Source of the DNA: DATDAH01 sp963792205
GTDB lineage: Bacteria; Actinomycetota; Acidimicrobiia; Acidimicrobiales; DATDAH01
Assembly (NCBI GenBank): GCA_963792205.1
Contig: CAWBVI010000004.1
Span: 1,116,001 to 1,180,000, forward strand
Direction: 5' to 3'
DNA: 64,000 nt
Program-made: the position numbers and the translations under genes
In this document: piece by piece, positions 37,936-47,729 of the stretch
Layout of the letters: each line of letters starts with the position of its first letter
How positions within the stretch are numbered: position 1 is the stretch's first letter
Notes under the pieces: model-generated
The model's input: the letters and a program-made list of their open reading frames with translations, nothing else
The model's database searches: none
What the model was told of the DNA's origin: nothing

Positions 37936-38790
37936 TCAGAGGAGCCTGGAGGCGACGTCGTCGGGGGGGAGCAGGAGGGTGAGGCCGGCGAGCATGACCC
38001 ACGGGAAGAGGCGGATGCGCAGGAGCGCGTGCATCGTCAGGTGGAAGGCCACGGCCACCGCCAGCATCGGGTAGCGCAGGGGACCGATCCAGACCAGCAC
38101 CGGGAAGCTCAGCTCGAAGGCCACCGTGCCCCAGGTCATCGCCCGGTAGACCGCGGGGCGCTTCAGCCACCGCGGGAGGTCGTGGCGCCGCAGGTCGGCG
38201 GAGCTGAGGGCGAACCAGACGGCGGTCCCCGCCCGCCACTCGGCCCCTCGCATCTTCCACCAGCCAGTGCGGAGGTAGACGACCAGGAGCTGGAACTGCA
38301 GCAGGCGCAGCGGCCAGGCGTCGACCAGGGCGTCGGGGTCGAGGTCGAACAGCCCGGCGTCGATCGAGAGGACCCGGCCGGCCGGGGCGAAGATCAGCCA
38401 GAAGCAGAACAGGCGGGCGACGGCGTCGGCGGAGTTGAGGACCAGTGGATCGCGGTGGTGCAACGACGTGAGGGTCACGAAGGCGACGATCGTGACGAGG
38501 GGGGTGAGGGCGCCGAGGGTCAGGGCCACGACGGCGACGAGGTGGAGGGCGAGGACGGCCCGGGTGGCGCCGACCGTCGCCGGCAGCCACACCAGCAGGC
38601 TCAGCCGCCGCCCGACGGGCGCCCGCTTGGCGGTGGGGAGGTCGTAGACCGCGTCCGGGTACAGGAGCCGAGGGGCGTCGCGGATGAGGAGCACGGCGTC
38701 ACCCACCAGCACCGCGCCGAACGCGATCCGGAAGAGGGCGAGGATGGCAGGGCTGACGGGCGTGAACAGCAGCCCGTGCCAGAGGTCCAC
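37936..38790 (-). CDS. HTTM-domain membrane protein
   Basis: 284 residues from GTG 38790. Several membrane segments; the pattern LALFRIAFGAVLVGDAVLL near the N-terminus, SLHHRDPLVLNSADAVARLF (~108-128), LQFQLLVVYLRTGWWKMRG and WRAGTAVWFAL are hallmarks of HTTM proteins, the vitamin-K-dependent carboxylase-like membrane family. Catalysis is doubtful in bacteria. It follows a small partner gene by 4 bases, which in turn overlaps the LuxR-type regulator. Confidence 0.8.
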   Translation of the reverse strand: MDLWHGLLFTPVSPAILALFRIAFGAVLVGDAVLLIRDAPRLLYPDAVYDLPTAKRAPVGRRLSLLVWLPATVGATRAVLALHLVAVVALTLGALTPLVTIVAFVTLTSLHHRDPLVLNSADAVARLFCFWLIFAPAGRVLSIDAGLFDLDPDALVDAWPLRLLQFQLLVVYLRTGWWKMRGAEWRAGTAVWFALSSADLRRHDLPRWLKRPAVYRAMTWGTVAFELSFPVLVWIGPLRYPMLAVAVAFHLTMHALLRIRLFPWVMLAGLTLLLPPDDVASRLL

Positions 38791-38794
38791 GGCG

Positions 38795-39292
38795 TCAGGT
38801 CGAGTCGAGGCGCACGGTGTACGGGCGGGTGATCCGGGCCGGTGGCGGGGTGCGGTCCGGCTCCGCGAAGGGGGCCGGGCGGCGGCGCTCGACCCGGTAG
38901 CGCACGGCGACCGGTGCCGGCCCGGGCGCCACGTCGTGGGCGACCACGAAGCGGGCGAAGGACGCCCGCAGGCCAGGGTTGTGGCGGCCCAACAGGGTGC
39001 GCTTGAGCTTGAGCGCCCGTCCGATCGGACGGCCCCGCACCCGCAGGCTGGGCGGCGGGTACGCCACCTCGTCGACGCTGCCGTCGGCCCGCACGACCTC
39101 GAGCACCAGCCGGGTCGAGCCGCGGGCCGGCCGCGGGGCGAAGAGCCTCCAGGTGTGGCCCAGCCCCAGCCAGCGGGCCGGGCGCAGGACCGGTGCCGCC
39201 AGGCGGCGGGCGACCGAGTCCTTGGGGAGGTCGGTGCACCAGATGACGATCCCGCCCAGGACGACGACGACGCTGGCCAGGACCTCGCCCAT
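38795..39292 (-). CDS. Small N-terminally anchored protein, HTTM partner
   Basis: 165 residues. One N-terminal membrane segment (MGEVLASVVVVLGGIVIWC) then a basic domain with WLGLGHTWRLFAPRP (~45-59), a W-x-F-x-P signature often found next to HTTM genes, and LVLEVVRADGSVDEVAYPPP. It probably works with the HTTM protein just downstream. The ATG overlaps the LuxR-regulator stop (ATGA). Confidence 0.6.
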   Translation of the reverse strand: MGEVLASVVVVLGGIVIWCTDLPKDSVARRLAAPVLRPARWLGLGHTWRLFAPRPARGSTRLVLEVVRADGSVDEVAYPPPSLRVRGRPIGRALKLKRTLLGRHNPGLRASFARFVVAHDVAPGPAPVAVRYRVERRRPAPFAEPDRTPPPARITRPYTVRLDST

Positions 39293-41775
39293 CAGGGGCC
39301 GGTCGCGCCGCGCAGGGCGACCAGGAGCTCCGCCCGGGTGGAGGCGCCCAGCTTCTGGCGGATCTTGGCGACGTGGTGCTCGACGGTCTTGGGCGAGATG
39401 TAGAGCTGGGCCCCGATCTCCTTGTGGGTCAGGCCGTCCACCACGAGGGCCCCGACCTCGAGCTCGCGCTCGGACAGCACCGACGGCGGCACCGGGGTCG
39501 CTTCGGCGTCGGGGTCGCGCTCGGCCGGGAGCAGCCCCTTGACGTCGCGGGCCCGCTCGAGCAGCGTTCGGGCGAGGGTGCCGTCGGTCGTGCGGATCGC
39601 GGCTTGGCCGACCAGCCGGGACGCCTCCCACACCAGTCCGGCGGCGACGAGGCCGTCCGCGGCGTCCGCGACCTGGTCCTCGTGCACCTCCCCGGCCAGC
39701 ACCGCCAGCCAGGCCGACGCCGCCGGGGCCAGCGCCACCAGCCGCGGCCCCGGCGCCGGGCGGGTGCCGACGGCCCGGGCCCGGGCCGCGACCGCGTCAC
39801 TGTCGTCGGCGGCGACCGCGGCCTGGAGGAGGAGCCAGTCGAGCACCATCGCCCAGAGGGGCAGGTCCGCCGACACCGCCTCCAGCTCGGCCACCACAGG
39901 GGCCACACGCGCTCCCGCTCCGAGCCGGTGGGCACAGATCACCAGCTCCGCGGTGGGCTCGACGGCGAACGGCGACACCGGCTGGCGGAGGAGCAGGGGC
40001 TCAGCCCGCTCCCACGTCGCCACCAGGCGCGACAGGTCGCCGGACCGGCGGGCGAGCCCGGCCTCCAGCGCCGCGGCCAGGACCGCCTGGGGCGTCGGCT
40101 CGTCCGCGGGCTCCGGCTCGGCCAGCGCCGCTTCGACCCCGTCCCACCGGCCTTCGCGGAGCGCCACCCACCCGAGGAGAAGACGATGGCGGCGATCGTG
40201 CACCGGGCCGCCGACACCGTGCCGCAGCGCCCGCTCGGCCAGGTCCCGGGCGACGGTCAGCTCGCCGGCCGCGGTGGCCACGACCACGCCCAGCGCGTGG
40301 GGGGTCACGGGCGCGGGCCCGAGGGGGCGCCGTTCGGCCAGCTCGGCCGCGTCGGCGAACCCCGTGAGGTCCAGGTCACCGCTCACGGCCGCGACCAGGT
40401 GGCGAGCCGCACCCACCGACGCTCCGGCGGCCAGCGACGGTCCACCGTCCGCGGCGTCGTCGAGCGCGGTCTGGGCCGCGAGCCGGTCTCCGGCGCCGAG
40501 GCGGGCGATGACCGACCACCCGAGCGCCGCGGGGTCGCCCTCGATGGCGGCGAGGTCGTCCCCGGCCCGGGCCCAGAGGCCGCGCCCGCCCAGCACCGCG
40601 GCCCGGACCGAGGCCGCCCGCGCCCGGTCGGCCGGCGCGGCCGTCGCGGGGACGTCGTCGGCGGCGAGCAGGGCCTCGTCCGGTCGGCCGCGGGCGAAGG
40701 CCGCCACCGCGGCCGGTGCGGCGAGGAGCTGGGGATCGCCGCCCACGGCCCGGGCCCGGTCGAGCCAGGCCCCGGCCTGCTCGGGATCTTCGCTCAGCAC
40801 CGCCACGGCGGCGTCCACGAGGACGGCCACCGCGTCCTCGCCCGCCAGATCGGCGGCCACCACGTGGTCGACCAGCGCGCCGGCCGGCACGCCACGCCCG
40901 CGGAGGGCCGCCACCACCCCCGCGTGGCGGGCCCGCAGCTCCTCCGGCGGGGTCACGGCCACGAGCCCGTCGGCCACGACCCGGACGGGCTCGTCGTGGC
41001 CGGGCACCAGCAGGGCCAGCGCCCGGAGCTCGTCGAACACGGGCACCAGCTCGTCGCGGGCGACGCCGGACACGTCCGCCAGGAGGCCGTCGTCGAGCGA
41101 CGCGCCCAGGGCCAGGACCCCGAGCACGGCGGCGGCGGGGTCACCGGCCTCGTCGGTCCGGTCTCGGATCGCGTCCACCGTGGCGGTCGGCAGCGGGTCG
41201 GGGTCGCCCACCAGGCGGCCGCCCGCCAGGCGGCCGTCGGCGGCCCAGCCGTCGACCAGCACGTCGAGGAGGGCCGGAACCCCCTCGGTGCGGGCGAGGG
41301 CGGCATCGACCAGCGCGGGCTCGACCGCGGCCCCGAGGTGGAGGGCGAGGTGTTCGCCTGCGTCGTCCTCGCCCAGCGCCGACAGCCGCACCGGCGGTCG
41401 GAGGACCCGGTCGAGCTCCCCCAGCACCGGCGTGGGCCGGTGGGCCACGACCACCGCGCCGCCTCGGTCGGCGGCGCCCACGACGGCGAGCAGCGACGCC
41501 TCGTCGAGCCACTGGGCGTCGTCGACGACGAGGAGGCCGTCGTCACCCAACGCGGCAAGGAGCGAGCGACGGTCCCCGGCCAAGCCCTCGAGCGCCGCCA
41601 GTGGCTCGTCCTGTTCGGACCGCCGGCCCCGCACCCGGTGCACGGGGCCGGCGTGGCGCTCCGCCACGAGGTCGAGGACCGCCGTCTTCCCGTGGCCGGC
41701 CGGCGCCACGACGACCCCCCGCTCCCCGATCGCCGCCGCCGCGCCGGTCAACCACGAGGGCAGGGCGCCGGCCAC
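39292..41775 (-). CDS. Large LuxR-family ATPase regulator (MalT/LAL type)
   Basis: 827 residues from GTG 41775 (VAGALPSWLTGAAAA). An N-terminal ATPase with Walker A APAGHGKTAVLDL (~23-30) and Walker B LLVVDDAQWLDEASLL, an Ala-rich helical TPR-like middle, and a C-terminal LuxR HTH (LSERELEVGALVVDGLTHKE, then YISPKTVEHHVAKIR; ~765-820). Such STAND-type regulators bind a small inducer and activate target promoters. The start region carries nested palindromes shared with the divergent acyl-CoA dehydrogenase. It heads the HTTM operon and lies close to the Ini-like locus. Confidence 0.85.
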   Translation of the reverse strand: MAGALPSWLTGAAAAIGERGVVVAPAGHGKTAVLDLVAERHAGPVHRVRGRRSEQDEPLAALEGLAGDRRSLLAALGDDGLLVVDDAQWLDEASLLAVVGAADRGGAVVVAHRPTPVLGELDRVLRPPVRLSALGEDDAGEHLALHLGAAVEPALVDAALARTEGVPALLDVLVDGWAADGRLAGGRLVGDPDPLPTATVDAIRDRTDEAGDPAAAVLGVLALGASLDDGLLADVSGVARDELVPVFDELRALALLVPGHDEPVRVVADGLVAVTPPEELRARHAGVVAALRGRGVPAGALVDHVVAADLAGEDAVAVLVDAAVAVLSEDPEQAGAWLDRARAVGGDPQLLAAPAAVAAFARGRPDEALLAADDVPATAAPADRARAASVRAAVLGGRGLWARAGDDLAAIEGDPAALGWSVIARLGAGDRLAAQTALDDAADGGPSLAAGASVGAARHLVAAVSGDLDLTGFADAAELAERRPLGPAPVTPHALGVVVATAAGELTVARDLAERALRHGVGGPVHDRRHRLLLGWVALREGRWDGVEAALAEPEPADEPTPQAVLAAALEAGLARRSGDLSRLVATWERAEPLLLRQPVSPFAVEPTAELVICAHRLGAGARVAPVVAELEAVSADLPLWAMVLDWLLLQAAVAADDSDAVAARARAVGTRPAPGPRLVALAPAASAWLAVLAGEVHEDQVADAADGLVAAGLVWEASRLVGQAAIRTTDGTLARTLLERARDVKGLLPAERDPDAEATPVPPSVLSERELEVGALVVDGLTHKEIGAQLYISPKTVEHHVAKIRQKLGASTRAELLVALRGATGP

Positions 41776-41791
41776 CCGCGGATCGTAGGTT

Positions 41792-41844
41792 CCGTTCTGG
41801 TTGCTCTCCCGGCTCACCCGTGAGCAGCCCCCCAACCAGAACGG
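41792..41844. promoter_or_regulatory. Nested palindromes in the LuxR/acyl-CoA dehydrogenase divergent region
   Basis: Outer arms CCGTTCTGGTTG (41792-41803) and CAACCAGAACGG (41833-41844) are perfect 12-bp complements. Between them GCTCAC-CC-GTGAGC (41812-41825) is a second perfect palindrome. The site lies between the two start codons, so it is a good operator candidate, perhaps for the adjacent LuxR protein. Confidence 0.55.
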
Positions 41845-41853
41845 GGTGACCGC

Positions 41854-41859
41854 TAGGTT
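41854..41859 (+). promoter_or_regulatory. -10 element TAGGTT, probable leaderless start
   Basis: TAGGTT sits 8 bases before the GTG at 41868, the distance expected if transcription starts at or next to the start codon. There is no Shine-Dalgarno sequence. Confidence 0.45.
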
Positions 41860-41867
41860 CGGCCGGC

Positions 41868-43073
<1,206 letters not shown>

Positions 43074-43076
43074 GTC

Positions 43077-43765
43077 TCAGGACGTACGCGAGTCGGCGTA
43101 GGCGAGGAGGCGCTCGGCGAGCTCGTGCGGGTGGCCCAGCGCCGGCAGGTGGCCCCCCGCCATCTCGTCGGGGACGATCCCCAGCCGCTCCGGCACGACC
43201 TGGCGCTGGAAATCGGCGGGGAAGAACCGGTCGTCGCGGCAGAGCAGGAACCGGGTCGGGATCTCCGGCCAGCCCGTGAACGGGTACGGCCGTTCGAACG
43301 GTGCGCCCGACTGGTCACGTTCCCCCCGAGCCATGGCGTCGGCGACGACATCGTCGGGGACGTCGTGGAAGAAGTCCCAGAGGACGTCCATGCCCTCGGC
43401 GCGCGGCCCTCTCGTTCGAGCAGAGCCGTCCTCGCCGCCCCCCAACCGCTCTGCTCCCACCACTGGGCCGGGTGTTCGCCGACGGCGGGCACCATGGCGG
43501 CGACCAGGACGAGGAGCCGCACCGGGAGGCGGTCGGCCACCAGCGGGGCCGTGAACCCGCCGAGGGACTGGGCGACCACGACGAGCTCGTCGCGCCCCCC
43601 CACGTCGGCCACGACGGCGTCGGCGTACTCGACGAAGCCGGCGGCGTCGTCGTCCGAAGGGAGGTCGGGGGCGATCACCTCGTGCCCGGCAGCCTCCAGC
43701 TCGGGCACCACGAGGTGCCAGTACCACGAATCTGACGCCGCACCATGGATCAGGACGAAGGTCAT
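43077..43765 (-). pseudogene. Alpha/beta hydrolase with one frameshift
   Basis: About 230 residues after correction. It starts MTFVLIHGAASDSWYWHLVV with oxyanion HG, nucleophile elbow VVAQSLGGF (Ser ~76), acid region LLCRDDRFFPADF and the late His in MAGGHLPALGHPHELAERLL, so all catalytic parts are present. Between ALLEREGRA and AEGMDVLWDFF the frame changes (near 43400-43410, coding strand CGCGCGCCGAGG); one missing base restores it. May be a sequencing error. EstC/salicylate-esterase-like family; substrate unknown. Confidence 0.75.
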
Positions 43766-43805
43766 GGCCCTTCGACCCCGGCCGGCGCCGGGACTCATCG
43801 ATGGC

Positions 43806-43886
43806 TCAGACGCGACGCCCTCGCCCGATGACGCCGAGCACGACGAGGATGATGATCACGACGAGGATGATGAGCAGGATTCGCAT
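43806..43886 (-). CDS. 26-residue single-pass membrane peptide
   Basis: ATG at 43886, stop at 43806-43808. The peptide MRILLIILVVIIILVVLGVI plus GRGRRV is one hydrophobic helix with a basic end, like known bacterial micropeptides. It sits alone between the hydrolase and the anti-sigma kinase genes. No homologue recognised; coding status unproven. Confidence 0.45.
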   Translation of the reverse strand: MRILLIILVVIIILVVLGVIGRGRRV

Positions 43887-43919
43887 GGGCGGCCCGTACC
43901 CGGTCGGGGGAGGCCCCAG

Positions 43920-44369
43920 TCACCGGCCACCGGCGTGACGAGGGTGGAAGAGCACGAAACGGACCGTGGTGCCGTCCTCCTTGACCAGGAACTCGATGTC
44001 GTCGGCCAGGGTCCGCACCAGGGGGATGCCGAGGCCGCGCTCCCGTTCGAGTCGGCCGGGATCGGTCGCCGACGGCATCGGCGCCAGGTCCCCGGGATCG
44101 AAGCCCCCGCCGTGGTCCTCGACCTCGATGGTGACCCGGTCCTCGTCCAGGACGCAGCGGATGATGAGCGGCTCCGACCGGCCCAGGCGCTGCTGGGACT
44201 CGATGGCGTTGGCACAGAGCTCCGACACCGCCAGGCGGACGTCGGCCACCCTCGCCGGCGGGAAGCCGGGATCGACGGAGGCCGCCGCCGTGACCATCAC
44301 CCGGGCCAGATCCAGGTACTGCAAGGTGGGCGGGATCTCGAGCTCGACGATCTCACCCACGAGGTTCAC
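43920..44369 (-). CDS. Anti-sigma factor-type ATP-binding kinase (RsbW-like)
   Basis: 149 residues from GTG 44369. HATPase_c fold: N box RLAVSELCANAIE (~45-57), G1 VEDHGGGFDPGDL, G2 ERGLGIPLVRTLADDIEF. Such kinases bind a sigma factor or phosphorylate a STAS antagonist. The STAS gene just upstream overlaps it (GTGA), forming the usual switch pair. The target sigma factor is not adjacent. Confidence 0.86.
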   Translation of the reverse strand: MNLVGEIVELEIPPTLQYLDLARVMVTAAASVDPGFPPARVADVRLAVSELCANAIESQQRLGRSEPLIIRCVLDEDRVTIEVEDHGGGFDPGDLAPMPSATDPGRLERERGLGIPLVRTLADDIEFLVKEDGTTVRFVLFHPRHAGGR

Positions 44370-44710
44370 CCCACCGTGCCGCTGAGGGCGGCGTCGACGT
44401 CGTCGGCCACGAGGAAGGCCTGGTCGAGCCGGGTGATCGACAGCACCTTGGCGACGTGGTCGCTCGCGGCGGCCAGGCGCAGGTCGCCGTCATGGGCCCG
44501 GGCCCGCTTGAGGCCGCTCACCAGCGCCCCGAGGCCCATGGAGTCGATGAAGGTGACCCCGGCGAGATCCACCACCACGTAGGCCGGACCCGTGATCACC
44601 AGTTGCACGAGGCGGTCGCGCAGCCGGGGCGCCGCGGCCACGTCGACCTCGCCGATGAGGCGCAGGACCTGCCACCCGCCCCGGTCCTCGACCCCGACCT
44701 CCTCGTACAC
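44366..44710 (-). CDS. STAS-domain anti-sigma factor antagonist
   Basis: 114 residues from GTG 44710. STAS fold with LIGEVDVAAAPRLRDRL and the phosphorylation loop VTFIDSMGLGALVSG (Ser ~56, DSxGL motif). When not phosphorylated it binds the anti-sigma kinase encoded directly downstream and frees the sigma factor. Normal length. Confidence 0.9.
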   Translation of the reverse strand: MYEEVGVEDRGGWQVLRLIGEVDVAAAPRLRDRLVQLVITGPAYVVVDLAGVTFIDSMGLGALVSGLKRARAHDGDLRLAAASDHVAKVLSITRLDQAFLVADDVDAALSGTVG

Positions 44711-44733
44711 CGGACCCAGCGTAGAACCCGGTT

Positions 44734-44809
44734 CGTCACCGGTCCGTGACGCGCAAATGCCGTCCCGGTAGTTCCGGCCCTGTAACTACGGCGCTGACAC
44801 CCGTAACAT
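44734..44809 (+). promoter_or_regulatory. Promoter region with two inverted repeats ahead of the helicase gene
   Basis: CGTCAC/GTGACG (44734-44739, 44746-44751) and GTAGTT/AACTAC (44768-44773, 44784-44789) are perfect 6-bp inverted repeats. TAACAT (44804-44809) ends 6 bases before the ATG at 44816, giving a leaderless-type start. The region separates the divergent STAS and helicase genes. Confidence 0.45.
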
Positions 44810-44815
44810 CCCCGG

Positions 44816-47128
44816 ATGGCGCTCGCGCCGGTGACGCCCTCCCTGGCCGACCTGGTCGCGGGCCGCGGCCTCGTCCACCTCGAGCGCCTCGCGGCCCGGC
44901 CCGCCCGCTTCGGGGACCTCACCCGGCCACTGCCGCCGGCCGTCTGGGACCGGCTCGGCGTCGACCGCCTCTGGGCCCACCAGGCCGAGGCCATCGACCT
45001 CGTGCGCGACGGGCGCTCGGTGGTCCTGGCGACCGGGACGGCATCCGGCAAGTCGCTCTGCTACCAGGCGCCGATCGCCGAAGCGGCCGTGGCCCCGGTC
45101 CGGCCCGGCACCGCGCTGTGCATCTTCCCCACCAAGGCCCTCGCCCAGGACCAGGCCCGAGCGCTGTTCGACCTGGAGGTGCCCAGCCTCGTCCCGGCCA
45201 CCTACGACGGCGACTGCACGACCGAGGAGCGGTCCTGGGCCCGGTCCAAGGCCACCGTGCTGCTCACCAACCCCGAGATGCTGCACTCGGGGCTGCTCCC
45301 CCACCACGCCCGGTGGTCGACCTACCTGGCCCGGCTGCAGTACGTGGTGGTCGACGAGCTCCACGTCCTGCGGGGCATCTTCGGGACCCACGTGGCCCAC
45401 CTGCTGCGGCGCCTCCGCCGCCTCTGCGCCCTCTACGGCTCGGATCCCACCTTCGTGTTCTGCTCCGCCACCATCGGCCGACCCGGCCACCTGGCGTCCG
45501 AGCTCTGCGGCCTCCCGGTCGAGGAGATCACCGACGACGCCTCGCCCAAGGGCGAGCGCCTGGTCGCCCTCTGGAACCCGGCGGTGGAGCCCGACCCCGA
45601 CGACGAGGTCGTCATCGACCTCACGGATCACGACGACGGTCGGGAGTCCACCGGCCCCCGCCGGTCCACGAACCGGGAGTCGGCCGACCTCATCGCCCGG
45701 CTCGTGGCCGAGGGCCACCGGACGATCGCCTTCTGCCGCAGCCGGCGGGGGGCCGAGGTGGTGGCCCGCGACGTCCAGCGGCGGCTGCCCCCCGAGCTGC
45801 GCTCTGCCGTCCGGGCCTACCGCGGCGGCTACCTGGCGGCCGAGCGGCGCGAGATCGAGGGTGAGCTCTTCTCGGGCCGGCTGCGGGCGGTGGTGGCCAC
45901 CACGGCGCTGGAGCTGGGCATCGACGTCGGGGGCCTGGACGCCTGCGTGCTCAACGGCTTCCCGGGGACCATCGCGTCGCTCTGGCAGCAGGCGGGGCGC
46001 GCCGGGCGGGAGGGCCAGGAGTCCGTCGCGGTGCTGGTCGCCGGCAACGACCAGCTCGACCAGTGGCTCATGGCCCACCCCCGCGAGCTCTTCACCCGGG
46101 CCCCGGAGCCGGCCGTCATCAACCCGGCCAACCCCTACGTGCTGCTCCCCCACCTGGCCTGCGCCGCCTACGAGCGCCCGCTCACCCCCGAGGACGACCG
46201 GTGGTGGGGAGACCTGCTCGACGACGGCGTCCGGCGCCTGGTGCTCGACGATCGCCTCCGGCTGCGGCCCCGGCGGGACTCGATGGCCGCCGTGTGGTGC
46301 GGCTCGGGCTGGCCCGCCCACGGCGTCGGGTTGCGTTCGGGCATGGCCTCCGAGGTCCGCATCGTCGACGGCGACGACGAGCTCATCGGCACCGTCGACG
46401 TCGGCCGGGCGCCGAGCCAGGTCCACCCCGGCGCCGTCTACCTCCACCAGGGCACCCACTGGAAGGTGACCGACCTCGACCTCGACGCCCGCCGGGCCGT
46501 GGTCGCGCCCGACGAGGGGGGCGAGTGGACCCAGCCCCGCACCGAGACCCAGGTCCGCATCGCCGAGGTGGACGCGCAGCGCGAGGTCGGCCGGGCCCGC
46601 CTGGCGCTGGGCTCGATCGAGGTCAGCTCACAGGTCACGGGCTACCGGCGGCGCGACGCCGCCACCGGCGAGCTACTGGGCTACGTCGACCTCGACCTGC
46701 CGGTCCAGCACCTGAGCACCCGGGCCGTCTGGTACACGGTCGAGCCGGCGCTGCTGGACGCGGCCCGGGTCAGCCCCGCCGAGGGCCCGGGCACCCTGCA
46801 CGCCGTCGAGCACTGCGCCATCGGCATGCTGCCCCTCTTCACCATCTGCGACCGGTGGGACGTGGGCGGGGTCTCCACCATGCTCCAGGCCGATACCGGC
46901 CTGCCCACCATCGCCGTCTACGACGGCTACGCCGGCGGGGCCGGGATCGCCGACCTCGGCTACGAAGCCGCCGACCGCCACCTCCAGGCCACCCTGGAGG
47001 CCCTCGAGGCCTGCGCCTGCCCGGACGGGTGCCCGTCGTGCGTCCAGTCGCCCAAGTGCGGCAACTTCAACGAACCCCTCGACAAGGCCGGCGCCATCCG
47101 CCTGCTGACGGTCCTGCTGGCCGGCTGA
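44816..47128 (+). CDS. DEAD/DEAH-box helicase with DUF1998 zinc domain (YprA/MrfA-like)
   Basis: 770 residues. Superfamily 2 helicase: motif I GTASGKSLCYQAP (~76-88), motif II VVDELHV (DELH variant of DEAH), motif III FCSATIG, motif V TTALELGIDVGG, motif VI QQAGRAGREGQE. The C-terminal part is the DUF1998 (MZB) domain with Cys cluster CACPDGCPSCVQSPKCGN (~735-752). Relatives act in DNA repair (MrfA in Bacillus). It shares the divergent promoter with the STAS/RsbW pair. Confidence 0.9.
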   Translation: MALAPVTPSLADLVAGRGLVHLERLAARPARFGDLTRPLPPAVWDRLGVDRLWAHQAEAIDLVRDGRSVVLATGTASGKSLCYQAPIAEAAVAPVRPGTALCIFPTKALAQDQARALFDLEVPSLVPATYDGDCTTEERSWARSKATVLLTNPEMLHSGLLPHHARWSTYLARLQYVVVDELHVLRGIFGTHVAHLLRRLRRLCALYGSDPTFVFCSATIGRPGHLASELCGLPVEEITDDASPKGERLVALWNPAVEPDPDDEVVIDLTDHDDGRESTGPRRSTNRESADLIARLVAEGHRTIAFCRSRRGAEVVARDVQRRLPPELRSAVRAYRGGYLAAERREIEGELFSGRLRAVVATTALELGIDVGGLDACVLNGFPGTIASLWQQAGRAGREGQESVAVLVAGNDQLDQWLMAHPRELFTRAPEPAVINPANPYVLLPHLACAAYERPLTPEDDRWWGDLLDDGVRRLVLDDRLRLRPRRDSMAAVWCGSGWPAHGVGLRSGMASEVRIVDGDDELIGTVDVGRAPSQVHPGAVYLHQGTHWKVTDLDLDARRAVVAPDEGGEWTQPRTETQVRIAEVDAQREVGRARLALGSIEVSSQVTGYRRRDAATGELLGYVDLDLPVQHLSTRAVWYTVEPALLDAARVSPAEGPGTLHAVEHCAIGMLPLFTICDRWDVGGVSTMLQADTGLPTIAVYDGYAGGAGIADLGYEAADRHLQATLEALEACACPDGCPSCVQSPKCGNFNEPLDKAGAIRLLTVLLAG

Positions 47129-47130
47129 GG

Positions 47131-47493
47131 TCACTCGACCCGCATCGTGGCCTCCGCGACCAGCGTCCGGTCGCCCATCAGCGCCCCGACGATCGGGACG
47201 TCGGTCGGGGACCGGTAGCGGACGGTCACCGTGAGCCGACCACCCGGATCGGTGTCCCCCGACAGGTCGACGTCGAGCCGGGCCGGATCGAGGCGGGCCG
47301 CGGCCTCAGCGCCCTGTCGGGCCGTGGCCTGCTGCGGGTCGACGGCCGCCGCCCGGGCGGCCTCGCGTGCGGCGTGGGTGACCAGCACCTGGTCGCGCAC
47401 GACGAGGCCGACCTGGACGACCGCCAGCAGCAGCACGGTGACGACGGGGAGGAGGAGTGCCACCTCCACCGTCGCCTGGCCGCGCTGACGCAC
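47131..47493 (-). CDS. TadE-family pilus assembly protein
   Basis: 120 residues from GTG 47493 (VRQRGQATVEVALLLPVVTV). The TadE-like prepilin start is clear: short basic leader, G-Q-A-T-V-E, then one hydrophobic helix, with conserved Glu at the +5 region. It follows the Flp-like pilin gene and is the last gene of the Tad cluster. Minor pilin or pseudopilin of the Flp pilus. Confidence 0.85.
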   Translation of the reverse strand: MRQRGQATVEVALLLPVVTVLLLAVVQVGLVVRDQVLVTHAAREAARAAAVDPQQATARQGAEAAARLDPARLDVDLSGDTDPGGRLTVTVRYRSPTDVPIVGALMGDRTLVAEATMRVE

Positions 47494-47498
47494 GCCGG

Positions 47499-47711
47499 TC
47501 AGGGGATCTGGTCGAGGATGCTGTCGAGCACCCCGTCGAGCAGGCGGCCGATCTTGTTCGTGTCGGACGCCCAGGCCACGACGAGCAGCGCGACGGCCGC
47601 CACCCCGACGAGCACGAGCGCGTACTCGGCGGTGGTCTGGCCACGGTCGCCGCGGGACCGGGAGCGAGGGGACAACGCCACCTGGACGGCGACGAGGGTT
47701 CGGAGCAGCAC
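47499..47711 (-). CDS. Flp-type pilin (DUF4244 family)
   Basis: 70 residues. Basic leader (LSPRSRSRGDRG), then QTTAEYALVLVGVAAVALLV, the TAEY signature of Flp/DUF4244 pilins with Glu+5, and a short C-terminal tail. Probably the major pilin. Processing likely before Q or after G in DRGQTTAEYA. Lies between tadC and tadE; the prepilin peptidase is not in the window. Confidence 0.85.
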   Translation of the reverse strand: MLLRTLVAVQVALSPRSRSRGDRGQTTAEYALVLVGVAAVALLVVAWASDTNKIGRLLDGVLDSILDQIP

Positions 47712-47729
47712 GGGACACCTCCGGGGAGG

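Noticed and set aside
39373..41823. ~800-residue plus-strand reading frames
   Set aside because: Shadows of the LuxR-type regulator; GC-rich codons suppress stops on the opposite strand.
44816..47128. Phage-defence helicase next to the Ini-like locus
   Set aside because: Domain order and DUF1998 Cys cluster match the common YprA/MrfA repair helicase; no defence partners adjoin it.
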